64,000 nt of DNA from JADFXI01 sp963784135 (GCA_963784135.1 CAWAQG010000001.1:26362-90361); one strand, 5' to 3'. Shown: positions 42,243-52,171, counted from the stretch's first letter. Notes: generated from the letters alone by a model not told the origin. Translations and numbers: made by a program.

Positions 42243-43762
42243 ATATGAATCTGACCCCCTTCAAAAACCTGATCAAGGAGAGGTGCGGCCTCTGCTTTGA
42301 GGATGTGCGGACAGCCTCCCTTTCAGAGGGCATCAGGAACAGGATGGAGAAGAGGGGTATAGGCTCGCACCCGAAGTATTTGGATTGCCTGATGTATGAC
42401 CAGGACGAATTCCATTGCCTGGTGAACCTGCTCACCGTGAATGAGACATATTTTTTCCGGGAGCCGGCGCACCTGCAGCTTTTGACCAATCGTGTAATCC
42501 CGGAGTTGCTCGCACAAAAAAAAACGGAGAGGAACATACGGATCATCAGCGCGGGATGCTCGACAGGGGAAGAACCCTATTCCCTGGTCATTGCGGCCAT
42601 GGAGAAATACGGTGCAGCCGCGAAGACGTTCTGCAGAGTCATCGGGGCGGACATTGATGGCGATGCCTTGCGCAAGGCTGAGAAGGGGGTCTACAACACA
42701 CTTTCCTTTCGCGGTCTTGGCGATGACCTCCGGGAGCGGTATTTTGAACCTTTGAAAGGCAACCTGTTCCGTATCAAGGATTGCGTAAGAGAAGGAGTGG
42801 AATTCAGAGAGCTTAACCTCCTGGGTGACGTCTACCCGCCTGAATTCAGCGGAACAGACGTTATTTTCTACCGTAACGTCTCGATCTATTTCGAGCCTGA
42901 CACTCAGAGACATATTTTTACCAAACTTGCGGGACTCCTTAACGACAACGGTTATCTTTTCGTCAGTTCCACCGAGACACTCTCTCACAATATCGGGATT
43001 CTTTCCCTCGTGGAGATCGACGGGGTATTTCTCTATGAAAAAAATATCGAGATATGTATGGATGAAAGGCGAAGGCCGCCCGCGCCCAAAGAGAACATTA
43101 AAGCCGGTTTTTCACTTCCGGGCCGTTCTTCCCCGGAAGCGCGGGAGAGGCCGGAGCGGCATTCGCCCCGCCACGGCGTCAGGGCAGCAGAGCAAAAAGA
43201 GGCTTTGACCTCAGTGCTCACAAAGACTGACGAGAGGAGGACCGGCAGTCCTTCGCTCTTTAACGATGCCTTGTCCCTCGCCAAAGAAAAAAGGTACGGT
43301 GAGGCCCTGGAGAAGACGGAATCCCTCATCATGCAGGACCCGGCCTTTGTAAAAGCTTATTCGCTTAAAGCGGGCATCCTTGTCAATATGCAGCGGCTGG
43401 AAGAGGCAGAGGACGTCTGCTTAAAGGGTATCGACAGGGACCTGTGGTACCTGGAAGGATATCTTATTGGGGGGCTTATTTCCCGGATACGGAATGATGA
43501 GGAAGGCGCTCTCAAGAGATTCAAGGAGGCCATTTATATTCAATCGTCCTGCTGGCTGGCCCATTTCTATCTGGCAGACATCCACGCTTCCCGCGGTGAA
43601 GTGGAGAAGGCCTGCCGCGAATATGAGATTGTGATAAAGCTGCTGGCAAAGGGTAACGCGGCAGACCACGGCCTCACTTTTTTCCCCCTGTCGTTTCCTG
43701 CGGAAAACATGGCGCATCTCTGCAGGCATAACCTGGCTGAACTGAGGAAAAGACTGGCGTAA
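42239..43762 (+). CDS. cheR: CheR methyltransferase with C-terminal TPR domain
   Basis: 507 residues. The CheR domain (1-270) has NETYFFREPAHL, IISAGCSTGEEPYSLVIA (SAM motif), IGADIDGDAL and the family block VIFYRNVSIYF (usual form CRNVLIYF). After a Pro/Arg-rich linker, TPR-like repeats occupy about 330-480. CheR with TPR is the WspC type of alternative-function chemosensory systems, where the TPRs mediate protein contacts. The start overlaps the cheB stop by 4 bases. A 12-bp gap separates it from cheA. Confidence 0.93.
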   Translation: MNMNLTPFKNLIKERCGLCFEDVRTASLSEGIRNRMEKRGIGSHPKYLDCLMYDQDEFHCLVNLLTVNETYFFREPAHLQLLTNRVIPELLAQKKTERNIRIISAGCSTGEEPYSLVIAAMEKYGAAAKTFCRVIGADIDGDALRKAEKGVYNTLSFRGLGDDLRERYFEPLKGNLFRIKDCVREGVEFRELNLLGDVYPPEFSGTDVIFYRNVSIYFEPDTQRHIFTKLAGLLNDNGYLFVSSTETLSHNIGILSLVEIDGVFLYEKNIEICMDERRRPPAPKENIKAGFSLPGRSSPEARERPERHSPRHGVRAAEQKEALTSVLTKTDERRTGSPSLFNDALSLAKEKRYGEALEKTESLIMQDPAFVKAYSLKAGILVNMQRLEEAEDVCLKGIDRDLWYLEGYLIGGLISRIRNDEEGALKRFKEAIYIQSSCWLAHFYLADIHASRGEVEKACREYEIVIKLLAKGNAADHGLTFFPLSFPAENMAHLCRHNLAELRKRLA

Positions 43763-43774
43763 AAGGGAGTTTGC

Positions 43775-46057
43775 ATGGCTTTCGATATGGCTAAATTTCT
43801 GGCGCGTTTCGTGGAAGAGGCGCGAGACCACGTGGAGAAGCTCAACGAAGGCCTTGTACGTCTCGAAAAGGACCCGGAGGACACGGAGACTATCAACGCC
43901 ATCTTCCGCTCGGCCCACACCATAAAGGGTTCTGCCCGGATGATGAAGCTTACCCCCATATCGGAAGTGGCCCACAAGCTCGAAGATTGCCTGGGCGCCG
44001 TGCGGGAAAAGAAAATTCGCTACTCGCATGAACTTGCTGACCTCATCTTCAAAGGTATCGATGCCGTCTCGGAGATGATCGAGAAGACTGCTGCCGGGCA
44101 GGAACTTGCCATGGACAATACGGCCCTCTGCGAGGAACTAATGAGAGCTGCGGAGGGACAGCCGGTGTCCCCGGGCGCGGTCCCTGTGCCGGAGGAAAAA
44201 ACAGCAGAGCCATTGCCCTCTTCAACCCAGCCTGTTCAGGCGGCAACGCCTGCGCCTCCCGTCTCCGGCCCTTCTCCATTGGGCGCGGCGGAGGCATCAG
44301 CTCCTGCCGGTGCTCCGGAGACCGCAGCACGGCAGAAGACAAAGACGATGACAGGCGAGACCGTTCGTATCAATGCGGAGAAACTGGATGAACTCATCAA
44401 ACTCATGGGAGAGATAGTCTCCAACCAGAACCGCCTGAAGCAGCGGCTGCGGGACGTGAAAGAGCTGGACGCTGTTGCAGAGCGGTATTCCAAATTCCTC
44501 GCGAGGCTTGAAAGTGATGATATTTCCGGTTTCCGGGAGGAACTCGTCTCGACGGCCAACTCTCTTATCAGCAGGATAAAACAGCTCGTATCAAATGTAA
44601 GGAGCGATACCGTCATACAGGAGCTTCTTACCGGGGAACTCCAGGAAAAGGCGCTGATGCTGAGAATGGTCCCCCTTTCCACGGTCTTCGATTCTCTCGG
44701 ACGGATGATGAGGGACATCAGCCGTTCAATGGGAAAAGAGATTGATTTTCTTGTCGAGGGAGGAGACATCGAACTTGATAAGAAAATGGTGGAGAAGCTG
44801 GGTGATCCTCTCGTCCATATGCTCAGGAATTCTGTTGACCATGGCGTCGAGACCAGGGAGGAGAGGATCAGGGCCGGAAAGTCCGCGACAGCAAGGGTCA
44901 GGCTTTCGGCGTCCTACGACGCTGGAAGCGTACTGATTGAGCTGACAGATGACGGCCGCGGCATCTCGCTCGAAAAGATCAGGGAAAAGGCGCTCAAGAA
45001 GAATATGTTCACCAGGGAGGAGATAGACAGCATGCCGGAGGCGGGGCTCATCGATCTTATCTTCCATCCCGGTTTCAGCACGAGCCCCATTATTACCGAC
45101 GTGTCGGGCCGTGGCGTCGGCATGGACGTGGTAAAACGGAACATTGTGGAGGAACTTCGCGGCACAGTGAACATCGAGACACGGGACGGCCATGGCACTG
45201 CCTTTTTCATCAGGCTTCCTTTGACTCTGGCCATCATGCGTATCCTCCTTGTCAATGCTTCGGGTATGCCTTTCGCCGTCACGTCCCACTACGTTTCTGA
45301 GATTATACGGGTCCCCCTGGAAGACCTTATTACTGTTGTGGACAAGAAGGCGGTGCGACTCCGGGAGGAACTCATACCTGTCGCGGGCCTTGAAGCATTG
45401 CTGAAACTTCCATCCAGGGACAAGAAAGCTGAATTGGAGAAAGACGACGCGCTGATCATTATCGTGCGCGTAGGAAATGAGAAAGTCGGGCTCATAGTGG
45501 ACAATCTTGTGGATGAGGAGAACATGGTGATCAAGTCGCTGCCTTCCCACATGCTGAACATCCCCCTGGTCTCAGGCCTTACCATTTCAGGGAAGAACGA
45601 GATCATCAATGTGCTGAATATCCCCGCAGTAATCGATGCGGCCAGGGAAGTGCGCGAGGCGAAGTCTTCCAAAGAGGCTGCGGGCAAGGAGAGAATCCAT
45701 ATCCTTGTAGTGGACGATTCCATTAACACTCGGGAAATCGAGCGGAGTATCCTTGAAGCCTACGGGTACACAGTCACTTTGGCGGGGGACGGTATGGAGG
45801 CGCTGGAAAAGACCAGGGAGTTCGCCTACGACCTCATCATCACCGACGTCGAGATGCCGCGTCTCGACGGTTTTTCCCTTACGGAAAGGCTGCGGGCCAG
45901 TGAGGAATACAAAGGCACGCCCATTATCATCGTCACCTCCCGGGAGAAGGAAGAGGACAAAAGGCGCGGAATAATGGTGGGCGCCGACGCCTACATTGTA
46001 AAAGGCGCTTTTGACCAGTCCAATCTGCTCGAGACGGTACAGAACCTTGTGGGATGA
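43775..46057 (+). CDS. cheA: Hybrid CheA histidine kinase with C-terminal receiver
   Basis: 760 residues. P1 (HPt) has phospho-His 48 in FRSAHTIKGSARMM. A Pro/Ala-rich linker (about 130-190) replaces a clear P2. Dimerisation and ATPase regions follow with MVEKLGDPLVHMLRNSVDHG (N box), DDGRGI and SGRGVGMDVVKRNI (G boxes). A CheW-like P5 domain precedes a receiver (about 640-760: ILVVDDSINTREIER, DLIITDVEMPRLDGFS, YIVKGAF). A CheA fused to a receiver is the WspE/FrzE-type arrangement. It should phosphorylate CheY, CheB and the diguanylate-cyclase receivers nearby. Confidence 0.95.
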   Translation: MAFDMAKFLARFVEEARDHVEKLNEGLVRLEKDPEDTETINAIFRSAHTIKGSARMMKLTPISEVAHKLEDCLGAVREKKIRYSHELADLIFKGIDAVSEMIEKTAAGQELAMDNTALCEELMRAAEGQPVSPGAVPVPEEKTAEPLPSSTQPVQAATPAPPVSGPSPLGAAEASAPAGAPETAARQKTKTMTGETVRINAEKLDELIKLMGEIVSNQNRLKQRLRDVKELDAVAERYSKFLARLESDDISGFREELVSTANSLISRIKQLVSNVRSDTVIQELLTGELQEKALMLRMVPLSTVFDSLGRMMRDISRSMGKEIDFLVEGGDIELDKKMVEKLGDPLVHMLRNSVDHGVETREERIRAGKSATARVRLSASYDAGSVLIELTDDGRGISLEKIREKALKKNMFTREEIDSMPEAGLIDLIFHPGFSTSPIITDVSGRGVGMDVVKRNIVEELRGTVNIETRDGHGTAFFIRLPLTLAIMRILLVNASGMPFAVTSHYVSEIIRVPLEDLITVVDKKAVRLREELIPVAGLEALLKLPSRDKKAELEKDDALIIIVRVGNEKVGLIVDNLVDEENMVIKSLPSHMLNIPLVSGLTISGKNEIINVLNIPAVIDAAREVREAKSSKEAAGKERIHILVVDDSINTREIERSILEAYGYTVTLAGDGMEALEKTREFAYDLIITDVEMPRLDGFSLTERLRASEEYKGTPIIIVTSREKEEDKRRGIMVGADAYIVKGAFDQSNLLETVQNLVG

Positions 46058-46080
46058 AAACTGATTTTAGGAGAGAGGCT

Positions 46081-47226
46081 ATGGGAACCGAAAATACAAC
46101 AATTCTTGTGGTGGATGACGATCCCTTTGTGAGGGAGATGCTGTCCATGATTCTCGAGACAGGCGGCTATGCCGTTGCCACGGCTGAAAACGGCGCGGCT
46201 GCCTTTCGGCAATGCATGGAAGGGCAGAGGGCCGACCTCATCATCTCCGACATGAACATGCCGGAGATGAACGGTCTTGAGCTTATCCGCAAGCTTCGCG
46301 AAAACCAGGTAGACACGCCGCTCATCATTCTTACCGGCAATAACGAGATATCGACGGCGGTAGAGGCGTTGAACAGCGGCGCCACTGATTATCTTCTGAA
46401 GGACGAGAACATCCAGGACACCGTTGTCCTTTCGGTAGAGAAGTCCCTGGAGAAATACCGGCTGAGGAAGCAGAACATCCAGCTGCTCGAAGACCTCGCC
46501 GTCAAGAACCGCGAACTGGAGGCTTCAAACAAAGAACTCCTCTGCCTGAACAACCTGAAGAACAAGTTTTTGGGCATAGCGGCCCACGACCTGCGCAACC
46601 CGCTGACCTCTATCAGGGGCCTCAGCGAAATTCTTATCGGCGAAGCCTTCGGTCCGCTGACAGCGGAACAGAACGAATATCTCACCATCATCAACACTAC
46701 ATCGGACGAGATGCTTTCGCTGGTGAATGACCTGCTGGATGTTTCGGTCATCGAGAGCGGAAAGCTCGAACTGCGCGCAGCACGAGGCCCTCTGAAAGAG
46801 ACCCTGGAGGAGAGAGTAAAGATATTTACAGTGATTGCGGACAGAAAAGGAATTTTGATAAAGGCAAACCTTGCTCCTGTTCCTGATGTGACCTTCGACA
46901 GCAACCGCATTAGTCAGGTCATCGACAATCTTGTAAGCAATGCGATCAAATTCTCGCCTGCGGACTCCACTATCCATATCGCCCTGGCAGGGGATGGAAA
47001 CAGAGTGAAGGTCAGCGTGCTGGATGAGGGGCCGGGCATTCCGCCGGAGGAGCGGACCAAGCTATTCGGCGAGTTCCAGCGCCTGAGCGTTCAGCCCACT
47101 GCGGGCGAGAAAAGCACCGGTCTCGGGCTTGCCATCGCCAAGAAGATTATCGACGCTCACGGCGGCAGCCTGGAGGTGGAAAGCGAAGTGGGCAAAGGTT
47201 CTGCCTTCAGTTTCTCTTGCCCATAG
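46081..47226 (+). CDS. Cytoplasmic REC-HisKA-HATPase kinase
   Basis: 381 residues from ATG 46081, which has an AGGAGAG Shine-Dalgarno. A frame from 46054 overlaps the cheA stop. An N-terminal receiver (LVVDDDPFVREML, DLIISDMNMPEMNGLEL, DYLLKDE) is followed by a coiled coil and a HisKA domain with phospho-His in GIAAHDLRNPLTSIRGL. An HATPase domain completes it (NLVSNAIKFSPADS, DEGPGIPPEER, GLGLAIAKKIIDAHGG). It has no membrane segment, so its signal comes through its own receiver, probably from CheA. Its domain order is the same as in the minus-strand kinases nearby. Confidence 0.92.
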   Translation: MGTENTTILVVDDDPFVREMLSMILETGGYAVATAENGAAAFRQCMEGQRADLIISDMNMPEMNGLELIRKLRENQVDTPLIILTGNNEISTAVEALNSGATDYLLKDENIQDTVVLSVEKSLEKYRLRKQNIQLLEDLAVKNRELEASNKELLCLNNLKNKFLGIAAHDLRNPLTSIRGLSEILIGEAFGPLTAEQNEYLTIINTTSDEMLSLVNDLLDVSVIESGKLELRAARGPLKETLEERVKIFTVIADRKGILIKANLAPVPDVTFDSNRISQVIDNLVSNAIKFSPADSTIHIALAGDGNRVKVSVLDEGPGIPPEERTKLFGEFQRLSVQPTAGEKSTGLGLAIAKKIIDAHGGSLEVESEVGKGSAFSFSCP

Positions 47227-47251
47227 AACGCAGCGGAGGAGAGGCCAAACA

Positions 47252-47644
47252 GTGAGCGGACAATCCATGAAGGACAAACTGAATAGCCTGCGCGAAGCGT
47301 ATGCGGCACAACTTCCCGGAAAGATCAGCCGGATCGAGAAAGACTGGGTTGCTTTGCAAGCCGCCCCGGACAATGCCGAAGGGGCCATGGCGCTGCTCCG
47401 CGCTGTTCATACGCTTAACGGCTCTTCCGCTTCTTTCGGTTTTAAGGAAGTGAGCAGTGCGGCACGTGAACTGGAATCGGAACTGAAGAGCGCAGTGGAG
47501 AAGGGATGCATGGCCCAGGACATTCTGAATATTCCGGTAGCAACGCATGTCGGGAAAATGCGCTCCGCCTGTTCCGGCGCTTCCGGCAAAGAGGGGTATC
47601 ATGATATGACAGTGATATACGAGGAGACGAAACCAGGCCCTTGA
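47252..47644 (+). CDS. HPt-domain phosphotransfer protein
   Basis: 130 residues from GTG 47252, which follows GGAGGAGAGG. The core LLRAVHTLNGSSASFGFKEV has the phospho-accepting His in VHTLNGSS, typical of HPt domains. The rest is helical. It can pass phosphate between the receiver-kinases and other receivers. Its stop overlaps the presumed start of the following diguanylate-cyclase gene (TGATG), so it belongs to the operon. Confidence 0.85.
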   Translation: MSGQSMKDKLNSLREAYAAQLPGKISRIEKDWVALQAAPDNAEGAMALLRAVHTLNGSSASFGFKEVSSAARELESELKSAVEKGCMAQDILNIPVATHVGKMRSACSGASGKEGYHDMTVIYEETKPGP

Positions 47645-48932
47645 TGAAGGCGACCAGAATAACCGGGAGAGGAAGATAGTATTTATCGTGGAAGATGATC
47701 CTATTGTCTTGGAAAGCTTAAGCCTGCAGATCGGCCATTTCGGCTATGAGGTGAAGAGTTTTTCCGACCTCGCGCCGTTGAGGGAGGAGCTGAAACAAAC
47801 TGAACCTTCGGCCATAATCATGGATATGGTCTTTCCGTGCGGCGACCTGGCAGGCGCCGAGACGATGACAGCCGTACAGGCCTGCAGGAAAAAACAAAAT
47901 TCCGGTCATCTTCATTTCGGTGCGTAATGACTTTCGAGGCGCGGCTGCAGGCGGTGCGGGCCGGTGCGGACGCTTATTTCCTCAAGCCGGTCAGCGTCGG
48001 GCCCCTCGTCGACAAACTGGACGCAATCACCAGGAAAGAAGTGGTGGGACCCTACCGCATCCTCATCATTGACGATGACGTTGACCTCGCCTCCTTCTAT
48101 TCCCTGGTTCTCGAGGACGCCGGGATGGCGACCAGCGTGGTGAACAATCCGAGGGAGGCGCTCGCCGCTATAATAAAATTCAATCCCGACCTCATTTTGA
48201 TGGACGTGTATATGCCGGAGTGCGATGGCCAGGAACTGGCTAAAATCATACGGGCCATGGACACATATGTGAGCATTCCCATCGTCTTCCTTTCGGCAGA
48301 GACTGACCTCAAGAAGCAGATGTCTGCCATGAGCATGGGAGGTGACGACTTCCTTACCAAGCCGATCCAGGCCGGGCATCTCATCTCGTCGGTATCCATG
48401 CGGGCCGAACGCATGCGCATCATCCGCTCGTTCATGGACAGGGACAGCCTCACCCGTCTTCTCAACCACACGAAGACCAAGGAGCAATTGGACATCGCCA
48501 TGGAGAGGGCCCGCAGACAAGATGGCACCCTTTCCTTTGCCATGATCGACATCGACAATTTCAAAGAATGTGAATGACACATACGGACATCCTGCGGGGG
48601 ACAGGGTCATCATGAGCCTTGCCAGGCTTCTTCAACAGCGCCTCCGCAAGACAGACGTGGTCGGCCGCTACGGTGGCGAGGAATTCGCCGTGATACTGAG
48701 CGACACGGGCGCAACCAACGCGGCCAAAGTTCTGGATGCCGTCCGTATCAGCTTTTCCCGGATCAGGAACCAGGCTGACGGCCGGGAATTCTCTGTCACC
48801 TTAAGTTGCGGCATTGCTGTTTTCTCAGGCAGTGGCGACGCCGCTCACCTCTCAAGCGCTGCAGACACGGCACTCTATGAGGCGAAACGCGGCGGCAGAA
48901 ACCGCATCGTACTAAAAAATATAACGGCGTGA
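47644..48932 (+). pseudogene. REC-REC-GGDEF diguanylate cyclase with four single-base indels
   Basis: Two receiver domains and a GGDEF domain are encoded in broken frames. The order is: ATG 47644, a missing base near 47672, then KIVFIVEDDPIV in the new frame; an extra A in a six-A run at 47889-47894; an extra T at 47932-47934; and an extra T near 48569. The second receiver has DDDVDLASFY and LILMDVYMPECDG. The GGDEF domain has IDIDNFK, NDTYGHPAGDRV and an intact active site GRYGGEEF. Without these changes the protein would be about 430 residues and intact. It matches a WspR-type output enzyme. Recent decay or sequence error both fit. Confidence 0.88.
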
Positions 48933-48951
48933 ACCCGTAATTACAAGCTTA

Positions 48952-50532
48952 TCAGCTCTGCGTTTCTGGGACAAAGGCCTGCACCGGCAGGGTGAAAAAG
49001 AACTTGCTGCCCTTTCCAGCCTCGCTTTCTACGGATATCTTCCCTCCGTGATGTTCCACTATTTGTTTGCAGATGGGAAGTCCGAGCCCGGTACCTCTGG
49101 GCCGGTCAGTGAGGGTATTGCCCACCTGCCTGAATTTTTCAAAAACCTTTGCCTTGTCTTCTTCAGGAATCCCGATGCCCGAATCGATCACGCTGATCTC
49201 GATAAACTCTCCGCCGTCCTGCTCCGCAGCCGCATCACCTTTGATCTTTCTTGCCCGTACAGTCACGCCCCCCTTCTCCGTGAATTTTACGGCATTTGAC
49301 AGGAGGTTGATCATCACCTGCATAAGCCTGTCGGAATCACCTTCAACGTGATAAGAGTCACTTTGGATTTCCCTGGCCAGTGTGAGTCCCTTGCTCTCAA
49401 AGAGAGAAGAAGAAACGGCGATGGAGCGCTCCAGCATTGCAACAACATCGAGGGTCTCGCATTTCCATTCTGTCTTCCCCGCTTCCATCTTGGCCAGGTC
49501 AAGGACATCGTTGATAAGGTCGGTCAGACGCGCTCCCTCGGAAACGATAATCCCTATATTGTCGCTCACCTGCCGCATAGCACGCACTGTTTTGGGGTCG
49601 TCCGGCCTTGTTTGGGGAAAGATTATCTCTTCAAGTCTTTTCTTGATGACCTTCGTGAAACCCAGGATGGAGGTGAGGGGAGTTCTCAGTTCGTGGGAAA
49701 CTGTGGAAATAAAATCGTTCTTCATCTTCTCTATCTCTTTTTCGGAGGTCACATCCCTGATGATCACCAGCGAGCCGATACATTCATCCTCTGTGCCTGT
49801 TTGATAACGTTTCCGGTGGATGGCAGAGGCGACAGCACAGCCGGTCCTGCCGCCGGCCAGGGCTATTTCCAAGGCGATGAACGGCGAGTCGTTGCCAAGG
49901 CTCCTGTCGAGAAGGTCCAGGATATTCCCGCCGAATACATCCCGGCAGTTTCTGTCCATAAGGGAAACATCCCCCAGGCCAAACATCGCGCTGAGGGCAG
50001 GATTGGCCAATGTGATCTTTCCCGAAGCATTGGCAGCCAGAAGCCCGTCCGGCATGTTATTAATAATGGCGGTGATATAGGAGAGAGCGTCCTCCAGATC
50101 GTTGGTCTTGATGGCAAGGTCGGCGATAAGCTGTAAGTTCTGTTTCTTGATCTTGTGTTTTTCCAGGGCCCTCTTGACCGTGATGATTATAGTATCCTGG
50201 ACGCTCTCGTCCTTCAGCACATAATCGATAGCGCCGCTGCTCAGCGCGTCCACCGCCACGGAAATGCTGCTCACGCTGGTGACAATGATGATGGGCACAT
50301 CGAGGTTGTTATTGCGCAGTTCCTTGATCAGTTGAAGGCCGTCCATCACCGGCATATTGATGTCCGAAACGATAAGGTCGATGGAACTGTCCGCGATATA
50401 TTTTTCGAGTGCGGCGGCGCCGTTTTCCGCTGTTATGACTTCGTACCCCCCGGCCTGGAGGATATCGGATAGCACCTCAAGGATAAAAACATCGTCATCC
50501 ACCAGCAGTATTTTTACCGGTTGTTGGCCCAT
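48952..50532 (-). CDS. Cytoplasmic REC-PAS-HisKA-HATPase kinase
   Basis: 526 residues. The N-terminal receiver has ILLVDDDVFILEV, LIVSDINMPVMDGLQL, and YVLKDES. A PAS domain follows (NNMPDGLLAANASGKITLANPALS, by its ends), then HisKA (STVSHELRTPLTSILGFTKVI) and an HATPase domain (LLSNAVKFTEKGG, DSGIGIPEED, GTGLGLPICKQIVEHHGG). It has no membrane segment. It is the last gene of the leftward operon and its start overlaps the previous kinase gene by 19 bases. It converges on the broken diguanylate cyclase with 19 bp between stops. Confidence 0.93.
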   Translation of the reverse strand: MGQQPVKILLVDDDVFILEVLSDILQAGGYEVITAENGAAALEKYIADSSIDLIVSDINMPVMDGLQLIKELRNNNLDVPIIIVTSVSSISVAVDALSSGAIDYVLKDESVQDTIIITVKRALEKHKIKKQNLQLIADLAIKTNDLEDALSYITAIINNMPDGLLAANASGKITLANPALSAMFGLGDVSLMDRNCRDVFGGNILDLLDRSLGNDSPFIALEIALAGGRTGCAVASAIHRKRYQTGTEDECIGSLVIIRDVTSEKEIEKMKNDFISTVSHELRTPLTSILGFTKVIKKRLEEIIFPQTRPDDPKTVRAMRQVSDNIGIIVSEGARLTDLINDVLDLAKMEAGKTEWKCETLDVVAMLERSIAVSSSLFESKGLTLAREIQSDSYHVEGDSDRLMQVMINLLSNAVKFTEKGGVTVRARKIKGDAAAEQDGGEFIEISVIDSGIGIPEEDKAKVFEKFRQVGNTLTDRPRGTGLGLPICKQIVEHHGGKISVESEAGKGSKFFFTLPVQAFVPETQS

Positions 50533-51755
50533 TTGCCTTTGCCTCCTTCCACGGGCAGGGTGAAAGTGAAAACACTGCCCGTGCCGTATTCGCTCTCAGC
50601 CCATAGCCTGCCGCCGTGGCGCTCTATTATCTGCCTGCACATGGGAAGTCCGAGCCCTATGCCCCCCGGCTTGTCGGTGAGGCCGTCCCCCGTCTGACAG
50701 AAAACCTCGAAAATGCTCTCCATGTCCTTGCCCGTAATCCCCTGGCCGGTATCGGCCACGCTCACTCCAATAAATGTGCCGCCTGATGGACCTCCGGCCG
50801 CAGAATCCGGCATGAGCCGTAATGTTACCGTCACCGCGCCTTTCTCCGTAAACTTCACGGCATTGGAAAAGAGATTGTCCATAACATGGAGAAGCCGTGC
50901 CCTGTCGCCCAAAACTTCAGGAAGTCCCTCTTCCGCATCCATGACAAATTTAATGCCCTTCTTGCGGCATTTTTCTGCAGCCGGCGCCGCAGCCTCTCCT
51001 ACAATCGAGTCAAGGGAATGTTGTTCCATTCGCCACTGGGTCCTGCCTGATTCCATCTCCGTCAGATCAAGGATGTTGTTGATAAGCCCGGTCAGCCTCT
51101 CAGCCTCAGTAACAATGATCCCCACATTCATCTTTGCCAGTTCCAGTTCCCTGGAGGACTGTCCGTAGTCCTTGCCGGCAGCGGCAAGGACCTTGCCCAG
51201 CTTTTTGTCCGAAAGCCGCGCATACCCGACAATGGAGGTCAGAGGTGTCTTCAGTTCGTGTGAGAAAGAGGAGAGGAAGACCATCTTCAGCCTGTCCATC
51301 TCCTTCAGTTTTTCGCAGACAACGCGAAGGGCTTTGGCCTCCTCCACGCTCTTGCCTAACTTCTTCACCCTTCTTTCGAGGACAGACTTTTCAATGGCCC
51401 TCTCAAGGGTCACCATAATCCTGCTGATCTGGGGAGGTTTTTCCACAAAGTCATAGGCCCCCAGTTTGATGGCCTCCACGGCAGTCGCGATATCGCCAAA
51501 CGCGGTCACCATGATGACCGGAATGTCGGGATCAAGCTCCTTCATTCGCTTCATGGTCTCGATGCCGTCCATTCCCGGCATCTTGAGGTCCAGGAGAACG
51601 GCGTCGACCCCTCCCGAGGCGAGGAGGGCCAGAGCGTCACTGCCGTCCTTCGCTTCGATTACGGAGAAACCCTTCTCCGCAAGCGTTTTGCTGAAGACGA
51701 ACCGTACAATCTCCTCATCATCCACCACCAGCACTGTACACATGTCCATCGCCAT
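50514..51755 (-). CDS. Cytoplasmic REC-HisKA-HATPase kinase
   Basis: 413 residues. Receiver (VLVVDDEEIVRFVFSKTL, DAVLLDLKMPGMDGIET, YDFVEKPP), then a coiled coil. HisKA follows with phospho-His in SFSHELKTPLTSIVGYARL, and HATPase with FSNAVKFTEKGAVTV, DTGQGITGKDM and GIGLGLPMCRQIIERHGG. There is no transmembrane segment or PAS. It sits between the stand-alone receiver (12-bp gap) and the PAS kinase (19-base overlap). Like its two neighbours it is probably switched by phosphorylation of its own receiver. Confidence 0.92.
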   Translation of the reverse strand: MAMDMCTVLVVDDEEIVRFVFSKTLAEKGFSVIEAKDGSDALALLASGGVDAVLLDLKMPGMDGIETMKRMKELDPDIPVIMVTAFGDIATAVEAIKLGAYDFVEKPPQISRIMVTLERAIEKSVLERRVKKLGKSVEEAKALRVVCEKLKEMDRLKMVFLSSFSHELKTPLTSIVGYARLSDKKLGKVLAAAGKDYGQSSRELELAKMNVGIIVTEAERLTGLINNILDLTEMESGRTQWRMEQHSLDSIVGEAAAPAAEKCRKKGIKFVMDAEEGLPEVLGDRARLLHVMDNLFSNAVKFTEKGAVTVTLRLMPDSAAGGPSGGTFIGVSVADTGQGITGKDMESIFEVFCQTGDGLTDKPGGIGLGLPMCRQIIERHGGRLWAESEYGTGSVFTFTLPVEGGKGKWANNR

Positions 51756-51767
51756 TACCGGCCCCTT

Positions 51768-52148
51768 CTATTTGCGCAGGCCAAGCACTTCGACCGCCTT
51801 CGCAAGTATCTCGTCAGGGTTAAAGGGTTTCGTCATGTAAATGTCGGCCCCGGACTGGGACCCTTTCTGCCGGTCGAATTCCTGCCCCTTGGCCGTAAGC
51901 AGCACGATATAAACATTGTCTACCATCAATTCATTCTTCACGGCACTGCACACGTCAAAACCATTCATCCTCGGCATCATCACATCAAGAAAGACGATCT
52001 CCGGCCTTTCTGACTTTATCATTTCGAGGGCCGATTCCCCGTTGTCCGCCACCAGCAGTTCCACCCCCTCGTCCTCCAGTTCCTCCAGTGTCTGCTCCAG
52101 AAGAAGCCGTATGTGCGGCTCATCGTCTACAATCAAAACCTTAGGCAT
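51768..52148 (-). CDS. Stand-alone response regulator
   Basis: 126 residues, a single receiver domain. VLIVDDEPHIRLLLE supplies the acidic pocket, D55 in IVFLDVMMPRMNG is the phosphoacceptor, and LLTAKG and YMTKPFN complete the site. It has no output domain and so is a phosphorelay intermediate or protein-contact regulator. It lies between the GAF/HD-GYP gene (23-bp gap) and a REC-kinase gene. Confidence 0.92.
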   Translation of the reverse strand: MPKVLIVDDEPHIRLLLEQTLEELEDEGVELLVADNGESALEMIKSERPEIVFLDVMMPRMNGFDVCSAVKNELMVDNVYIVLLTAKGQEFDRQKGSQSGADIYMTKPFNPDEILAKAVEVLGLRK

Positions 52149-52171
52149 CTTGTACCTCCTGCAGATAAAAT

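Noticed and set aside
44726..45550. 274-residue open frame antisense to cheA
   Set aside because: No family resemblance, and the opposite strand encodes conserved CheA motifs.
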